The notes under the pieces were generated by a model. The model ran no database searches. It saw nothing but the letters and a program-made list of their open reading frames with translations, and was not told where the DNA came from. Below, one piece after another: positions 58,886-64,000 of a stretch of DNA of 64,000 bases. The position numbers were made by a program, and so were the translations under genes. Numbering within the stretch: the first letter of the stretch is position 1; every line of letters starts with the position of its first letter. Origin of the DNA: Pseudomonas vranovensis DSM 16006 (GTDB lineage Bacteria; Pseudomonadota; Gammaproteobacteria; Pseudomonadales; Pseudomonadaceae); contig NZ_AUED01000001.1 of NCBI RefSeq assembly GCF_000425805.1, positions 62,001 through 126,000 on the forward strand, written 5' to 3'.

Positions 58886-59830
58886 TTGAGCCGGGCAAGG
58901 ATGTCGATCACAGCGCTCTTGATGGTGTTTTCCATTCACTCGATGGCTGAGCAGGTGTTGCAGATTCCCGGGCCTGAGGGGCCATTGCAGGGCACCCTGG
59001 TCAGTGGGGCTGAGCCCTCGGCCCCCATGGTGCTGATAATCCCCGGCTCCGGTCCGACCAACCGAGACGGCAACAGCCCGCTGGGTATCCGTGCAGCGCC
59101 CTATCGACTGCTCGCGCAGGAACTCGCAGCACGCGACATCCATTCCGTACGTATCGACAAGCGCGGGATGTTTGGCAGCCGGGCTGCGATCACCGATCCG
59201 GATCAGGTACGGATGCAGGACTATGCCTACGACGTAGGTGCCTGGGTCGAGTACCTCGCTGATCGCGGCAGCCAGCGTTGCATCTGGCTGCTGGGCCACA
59301 GCGAAGGTGGCCTGGTCGCACTGCAGACGGCGCAACACAGCACGCGCCTGTGCGGCCTGATTCTGGTCGCTACACCAGGCAGGCCATTGGCCTCGGTATT
59401 GCGCGATCAGCTCGAAAGCAACCCCGCCAACCAGCCGTTGATGCCCGAGGCACTGAACATCATCAGCGCGCTTGAGCAGGGCAAGACGGTGGCCGAGGTC
59501 TCCGCGCCGCTGGAACCATTGTTTCGACCGCAGGTGCAGGGATACCTGATCAGCATTTTCCAGGTCGATCCCGTGCAACTCATCAAGAACGTCAATGGAC
59601 CGGTGCTGATCCTTCAAGGTACTGACGACCTGCAGGTACACACCGAGGATGCCCGAGCGCTGTCAAAGGCAAAGCCAGACGCCATCGTGAAGGTGCTTCC
59701 CCGCGTCAATCATGTCCTCAAGGAAGTGCCCGAGGGCGACACCCAAGCCAACCTGCGTTCTTACGCGCAGCGCGATCTACCCCTTGCACAAGGCGTGGTC
59801 GAGGCAATAGTCGCTGTCGTGAAGCCGTAG
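58886..59830 (+). CDS. Secreted alpha/beta hydrolase
   Basis: 314 residues from the TTG at 58886, chosen because GAGGA lies nine bases upstream and a clean signal peptide follows (MSRARMSITALLMVFSIHSMA). The fold shows LIIPGSGPTNRDGNSPLG (about 50-67), RIDKRGMFGS, the nucleophile elbow LLGHSEGGLVAL (about 135-146), LQGTDDLQVH with the acid Asp, and RVNHVLKEV with the catalytic His. Esterase or peptidase type; exported. Confidence 0.88.
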   Translation: MSRARMSITALLMVFSIHSMAEQVLQIPGPEGPLQGTLVSGAEPSAPMVLIIPGSGPTNRDGNSPLGIRAAPYRLLAQELAARDIHSVRIDKRGMFGSRAAITDPDQVRMQDYAYDVGAWVEYLADRGSQRCIWLLGHSEGGLVALQTAQHSTRLCGLILVATPGRPLASVLRDQLESNPANQPLMPEALNIISALEQGKTVAEVSAPLEPLFRPQVQGYLISIFQVDPVQLIKNVNGPVLILQGTDDLQVHTEDARALSKAKPDAIVKVLPRVNHVLKEVPEGDTQANLRSYAQRDLPLAQGVVEAIVAVVKP

Positions 59831-59928
59831 CCCGGGACCGGTCAGCGGCCATCGCTCGAAAGCGCGGGACTTCAGGGTGAAAAACCGGATAATGGCGGCC
59901 AAATTGTTTTGCTCGATGGTAATCCCGC

Positions 59929-62133
59929 ATGGAAATCAAGGTTAACTTTCTCGACAACCTTCGACTTGAAGCCAAGTTCGATGACTTCACGGTGGTGGCC
60001 GATCAGCCCATTCGCTACAAGGGTGATGGTTCTGCCCCGGGTCCATTCGACTACTTCCTGGCTTCGTCGGCCCTGTGCGCGGCTTACTTCGTCAAGCTCT
60101 ACTGCCAGACGCGTGACATCCCCACCGACAATATCCGCCTGTCGCAGAACAACATTGTCGACCCGGAAAACCGCTACAACCAGATCTTCAAGATCCAGGT
60201 CGAGCTGCCGGCGGATATCTCCGAAAAAGACCGCCAGGGCATCCTGCGCTCCATCGATCGTTGCACGGTAAAGAAAGTGGTGCAGACCGGGCCGGAGTTT
60301 GTCATCGAGGAAGTGGAAAACCTCGATGCCAACGCCCAGGCATTGCTGATGGTCAATCCGGATTCGGACGCCAGCACCTACATCGCCGGCAAGGACCTGC
60401 CCCTGGAGCAGACCATCGCCAACATGTCCGGGATCCTGGCGGGCCTGGGCATGAAGATCGAGATCGCGTCGTGGCGCAATATCGTTCCCAACGTATGGTC
60501 GCTGCATATCCGCGATGCACAATCGCCGATGTGCTTCACCAACGGCAAGGGTGCCACCAAGGAAAGCGCCCTGGCCTCGGCGCTGGGCGAGTTCATCGAG
60601 CGGCTGAACTGCAACTTCTTCTACAACGACCAGTTCTGGGGCGAAGAAATTGCCAACGCGCCGTTCGTGCATTACCCCGACGAGCGCTGGTTCAAACCGG
60701 GCCGCAAAGACGCGCTACCGGCTGGCCTGCTCGACGCCTACTGCCTGGAGATCTACAACCCCGATGGCGAGCTGCGCGGCTCGCACCTGTACGACACCAA
60801 CTCCGGCAACGAGGAACGCGGTATCTGCTCGCTGCCGTTTGTACGTCAGTCGGACGGCGAGGTGGTGTACTTCCCCTCCAACCTGATCGAAAACCTCTAC
60901 CTGAGCAACGGCATGAGCGCCGGCAACACCTTGGCCGAGGCCCAGGTACAGTGCCTGTCGGAGATCTTCGAACGCGCGGTCAAGCGTGAAATCCTCGAAG
61001 GCGAAATTGCTCTGCCGGATGTGCCGCAGGAGGTCCTGGCCAAGTACCCCGGTATTCTGGCCGGTATCCAGGGGCTGGAAGAACAGGGCTTCCCGGTCCT
61101 GGTCAAGGATGCCTCGCTGGGCGGGGAATTCCCGGTCATGTGCGTCACCCTGATGAACCCGCGCACCGGCGGTGTGTTCGCCTCCTTTGGTGCGCACCCA
61201 AGCCTTGAGGTGGCGCTGGAGCGCAGCCTGACCGAGTTGCTCCAGGGTCGCAGCTTCGAGGGCCTGAACGATTTGCCTCAGCCGACCTTTGAAAGCCATG
61301 CGTTGACCGAGCCGAACAACTTTGTCGAGCACTTCATCGACTCCAGCGGTGTGGTGTCGTGGCGCTTCTTCAGTGCCAAGGCCGATTTCGAATTTGTCGA
61401 GTGGGACTTCTCCGGGCAGGGCGAGCACGCCAACGCCGAGGAGGCCGCCACCTTGTTCGGCATTCTCGAAGGCATGGACAAGCAAGTGTACATGGCGGTG
61501 TACGAGCACCTGGGCGCAACGGCCTGTCGCATCCTGGTACCGGGTTACTCGGAGATCTACCCGGTGGACGACCTGATCTGGGACAACACCAACAAGGCAC
61601 TGTTCTTCCGCGCCGATATCCTCAACCTGCACAGCCTGGACGAAGACGACCTGCAGGCACTGCTCGATCGCCTGATCGAGAGCGAGCTCGATGACTACAC
61701 CGATATCTCTACCTTGATCGGCATCGAATTCGACGAAAACACGGCCTGGGGCCAGTTGACCATCCTTGAGCTGAAACTGCTGATCCACCTCGCGTTGCAG
61801 CAATTCGACGAGGCCAAGGAGTTGGTGGAAACCTTCTTGCAGTTCAACGACAACACCGTTGAGCGCGGGTTGTTCTACCAGGCCTTGAACGTGGCGCTTG
61901 AGGTGGAACTCGATGACGAGTTGGAGATGGCCGACTACGAGGTCAACTTCCGCCGCATGTTCGGTAATCCGCGCATGGATGCGGTGACAGGGTCGGTGGA
62001 CGGCAGCGTGCGCTTCTTCGGCCTGACGCCGACGAGCATGAAGCTTGAAGGGCTCGACAAGCACCTGCGGCTGATCGAAAGCTACAAAAAGCTGCACAGT
62101 GCGCGGGCCAAGGTGGCCGCGTTGTCCAGCTGA
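59929..62133 (+). CDS. OsmC-YcaO fusion protein
   Basis: 734 residues. An OsmC-like N-terminal domain (about 1-130; CAAYFVKLYCQTRDIP with the reactive-type Cys pattern) is joined to a YcaO domain (about 180-580; ATKESALASALGEFIERLNC and AEAQVQCLSEIFERAVKREI, the ATP-binding Glu array) and an acidic tail (about 590-734). It lacks the C-terminal Pro-rich motif seen in peptide-cyclodehydratase YcaO proteins. E. coli YcaO helps RimO modify ribosomal S12; the fused OsmC may supply reduction. No natural-product genes are adjacent. Confidence 0.9.
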   Translation: MEIKVNFLDNLRLEAKFDDFTVVADQPIRYKGDGSAPGPFDYFLASSALCAAYFVKLYCQTRDIPTDNIRLSQNNIVDPENRYNQIFKIQVELPADISEKDRQGILRSIDRCTVKKVVQTGPEFVIEEVENLDANAQALLMVNPDSDASTYIAGKDLPLEQTIANMSGILAGLGMKIEIASWRNIVPNVWSLHIRDAQSPMCFTNGKGATKESALASALGEFIERLNCNFFYNDQFWGEEIANAPFVHYPDERWFKPGRKDALPAGLLDAYCLEIYNPDGELRGSHLYDTNSGNEERGICSLPFVRQSDGEVVYFPSNLIENLYLSNGMSAGNTLAEAQVQCLSEIFERAVKREILEGEIALPDVPQEVLAKYPGILAGIQGLEEQGFPVLVKDASLGGEFPVMCVTLMNPRTGGVFASFGAHPSLEVALERSLTELLQGRSFEGLNDLPQPTFESHALTEPNNFVEHFIDSSGVVSWRFFSAKADFEFVEWDFSGQGEHANAEEAATLFGILEGMDKQVYMAVYEHLGATACRILVPGYSEIYPVDDLIWDNTNKALFFRADILNLHSLDEDDLQALLDRLIESELDDYTDISTLIGIEFDENTAWGQLTILELKLLIHLALQQFDEAKELVETFLQFNDNTVERGLFYQALNVALEVELDDELEMADYEVNFRRMFGNPRMDAVTGSVDGSVRFFGLTPTSMKLEGLDKHLRLIESYKKLHSARAKVAALSS

Positions 62134-62144
62134 ATGGCGGTAAG

Positions 62145-62171
62145 CAAAAAAGCACCCTCGGGTGCTTTTTT
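62145..62171. terminator. Bidirectional intrinsic terminator
   Basis: GCACCC / GGGTGC hairpin flanked by six A and six T, between the convergent OsmC-YcaO and carbonic anhydrase genes. Works in both directions. Confidence 0.93.
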
Positions 62172-62182
62172 GTTTTCTGGCC

Positions 62183-62935
62183 TCAGCTAAACAGCTCGAC
62201 TTTGCCGGTGCCCAGGCGGTAGACACCGCCGACGACTTTCAGCGTGCCTTTGCCAAGGGCATCGGTGAGTAGCGGGGTGGCGTTTTTGAGGCGCTGGATG
62301 GAGTCCTTGACGTTCTGCACCGTCGCGTTCTCCATCAGATTGCCGGGTTGCTTGATGACCTTTTCGATGGCGGGCTTGAGTGCGTCAGTCAGTTTGGAGA
62401 TATGCCCGGGGAACACGGTCTGGTCCTTCACCGCCTTGATACCGGCATCGATGGCGCCGCAGCTTTCATGGCCCAGCACCAGGATCAACGGGGCGCCGAG
62501 CACGGCCACTGCATATTCAAGGCTGGCCAGGCCTTCGTCGGTGACAAAATTGCCGGCCACACGGATGGCGAAAAGATCGCCGCGTGCAGTGTCGAAGGCG
62601 TACTCCGGGGCGATCCGTGAATCGGAGCAACTGAGCACTGCCACGAACGGGTTCTGGCCGGAAACCAATGCTTCGCGTTCATCCAGAAAGTCGTGTGTAT
62701 CGGAGTTGCCACTGACATACCGCTCGTTGCCCTCGACCAAGCGATGCAGGGCCTGGTCGGGCGTCATGACGTTCTGGGGTTTGGGGGGCGCAGACGATTT
62801 CTCCGCGGCCTGGATCATCCGTGCAGGTAACGCGCCAGCCAGTAGCAGGGCGCTGGCCCCGAGACCGGCAAATTGAAGAAAGCGACGACGATCGGTGGGG
62901 GTGGACGTGGACGTTGAATCACATGATTTACACAT
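62183..62935 (-). CDS. Tat-exported beta-carbonic anhydrase
   Basis: 250 residues. A twin-arginine signal (TDRRRFLQFAGLGASALLLA, about 14-33) is followed by a mature beta-class carbonic anhydrase. Zinc ligands are in VLSCSDSRIAPEY (Cys and Asp) and GHESCGAI (His and Cys). The N-terminus before RRR contains CKSC, odd for a Tat signal. Most beta enzymes are cytoplasmic, so this form points to CO2/bicarbonate turnover in the periplasm. Confidence 0.9.
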   Translation of the reverse strand: MCKSCDSTSTSTPTDRRRFLQFAGLGASALLLAGALPARMIQAAEKSSAPPKPQNVMTPDQALHRLVEGNERYVSGNSDTHDFLDEREALVSGQNPFVAVLSCSDSRIAPEYAFDTARGDLFAIRVAGNFVTDEGLASLEYAVAVLGAPLILVLGHESCGAIDAGIKAVKDQTVFPGHISKLTDALKPAIEKVIKQPGNLMENATVQNVKDSIQRLKNATPLLTDALGKGTLKVVGGVYRLGTGKVELFS

Positions 62936-63038
62936 GATGGTGTGTACTCAGGTCGACTCGGTGAGAGTAACTACGCTTGGGGCTGGTGCCTTGCACAACG
63001 ACTGGCACCAGGACCCTCAAGTCTAGCTGACCTGCACG

Positions 63039-63995
63039 CTAAGCCTTTTGTGGGGCGGCCTCGACCTGCTCGGGTGCCTGCGCCTTTGCCTTCGCAGGTT
63101 TCAACTGCGAGACCCCGAACAGCACCAGGGCCAACCCGGCCATCTGGTACACCGACACCTCCTCACTGAGCACCGCCCATGAGGCCAGTACCGTCAGCAC
63201 CGGCCCCAGGTTGCCGACGGCGGCGGTATGCGTGGCGCCCATGCGCTGGATCGCCAGGGCTACCCAATAGATTGGCAGCACCGTGGACACTACCGCCATC
63301 AACGCTGCATACACCCATACCGCCGTGGGCAGTTGCCAGAGCCCGGCGAAATCGGCCACCAGCAGATAATGGGCCAGCACCATCAGCGATGACGCACCGC
63401 CCGCAAGCCCCGCCAGGCGCATGGAGTTCATGCGCTTGAGCATGATGCCTGTGCCCGAGTAATACAGTGCATAGGTCACCGCACTGGCGAACACCCACGC
63501 CGCGCCGACGATCACCTGGTTGCCCATGCCGGCGACGCTGACGTCATGCACGAAGGCGATCCCCAGGCCCAGGTAGCACAGACCCATCGCCGCCAGAGTG
63601 CGCAGGGTAGGGCGTTCGCGCAGGGCGATGGCCTGGAATACCAGCACCAGGGTCGGGTAAGTGAACAGGATCAGCCGCTCAAGCCCGGCGCTGATGTACT
63701 CAAGGCCATAGAAATCGAACAGGCTCGCCAGGTAGTAACCGAACAAGCCCAGTAGCATCACCCGCATCCCATCGCCCCAGCCCAGCGGCGCGTTGCTCGG
63801 GCCGCGGCTGGCCCATACCAGCCAGGCAAACAGCGGCAAGGCCAGGCCCATGCGCATCGCCAGCAGTGTGATCGCATCCACCTGGCTTGCCGCATACGAC
63901 AACTTGACGAAAATCGCCTTGAGGCTGAACCCCAGGGCAGACAGCACCGCGAACAGGCTGCCGTTATGGACGCAGCGCTGGCACAACGCACGCAA
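63039..63995 (-). CDS. EamA/DMT-family transporter (start near window edge)
   Basis: Ten-helix inner-membrane exporter of the drug/metabolite superfamily, 318 residues from the TTG at 63995. The start is uncertain because the frame stays open to the right edge and the true start may be outside. Two EamA repeats are clear: SLFAVLSALGFSLKAIFVKL (about 13-32) and LAIQRMGATHTAAVGNLGPV (about 250). Ends in an Ala/Pro/Lys-rich tail (AKAKAQAPEQVEAAPQKA). Substrate unknown. Confidence 0.85.
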   Translation of the reverse strand: MRALCQRCVHNGSLFAVLSALGFSLKAIFVKLSYAASQVDAITLLAMRMGLALPLFAWLVWASRGPSNAPLGWGDGMRVMLLGLFGYYLASLFDFYGLEYISAGLERLILFTYPTLVLVFQAIALRERPTLRTLAAMGLCYLGLGIAFVHDVSVAGMGNQVIVGAAWVFASAVTYALYYSGTGIMLKRMNSMRLAGLAGGASSLMVLAHYLLVADFAGLWQLPTAVWVYAALMAVVSTVLPIYWVALAIQRMGATHTAAVGNLGPVLTVLASWAVLSEEVSVYQMAGLALVLFGVSQLKPAKAKAQAPEQVEAAPQKA

Positions 63996-64000
63996 ATTAT

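Overview
The window is chromosomal DNA from a fluorescent pseudomonad, most likely of the Pseudomonas putida group. The reasons are high GC, dense packing of genes with Pseudomonas-type orthologues (glnS-cysS, ilvE, oprB next to gcd, DUF3077 and DUF2986 family small proteins), and many REP-type palindromes with the 'gcgggcttgccccgcgat' core that is common in this group. I saw no tRNA, rRNA, CRISPR array, transposase or prophage module.

Layout. 0-13.8 kb is mostly core: an EmrAB-type efflux pair cut by the left edge, lpxH-ppiB, glnS-cysS, a two-component system, ilvE, a LysE exporter divergent from an Lrp regulator, and an ABC-F ATPase. 13.9-19.2 kb holds a VOC protein, a frameshifted RidA-family gene, then gcd and oprB (periplasmic glucose oxidation and sugar uptake) and a YfcE-like phosphoesterase. 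19.2-24.4 kb is an agmatine cluster with its own LysR regulator: cytoplasmic agmatine deiminase, N-carbamoylputrescine amidase, a polyamine-binding protein and a second, Tat-exported agmatine deiminase (the agu2ABCA' gene order). 24.4-32.8 kb holds an outer-membrane protein, a LysR gene divergent from a ydiJ-type D-2-hydroxyglutarate dehydrogenase, and a NuoA-like/ChaA-like gene pair. That pair is preceded by what reads as a guanidine-II (mini-ykkC) riboswitch with a visible translational switch. A Ppx/GppA phosphatase and a 27-residue membrane peptide follow. 33-39.8 kb has katG and a FecI-FecR-TonB receptor set with a Fur box. 39.9-45.4 kb holds a PAS-GGDEF protein, a TonB-receptor remnant, an LysR/old-yellow-enzyme pair and an arsR-arsC-arsH operon with no pump gene.

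45.4-58 kb is the accessory part: small genes, GNAT enzymes, two L,D-transpeptidases, repeats, decayed genes (a LysE exporter with a frameshift and a stop, plus AraC and GFA fragments), a YheO-PhzF pair, a divergent WYL-regulator module with two unrecognised genes, and an NTF2-SDR pair. The right end (58-64 kb) has a TorF-like porin, a secreted hydrolase, an OsmC-YcaO fusion, a Tat-exported beta-carbonic anhydrase and an EamA transporter.

The signal most worth following is at 31.3-31.5 kb: sigma70-like promoter, two ACGR-loop hairpins, a competing long hairpin that buries a ribosome binding site and a GTG start, a 31-codon ORF, then orphan nuoA-like and chaA-like genes. It suggests guanidine-responsive control of an ion antiporter.
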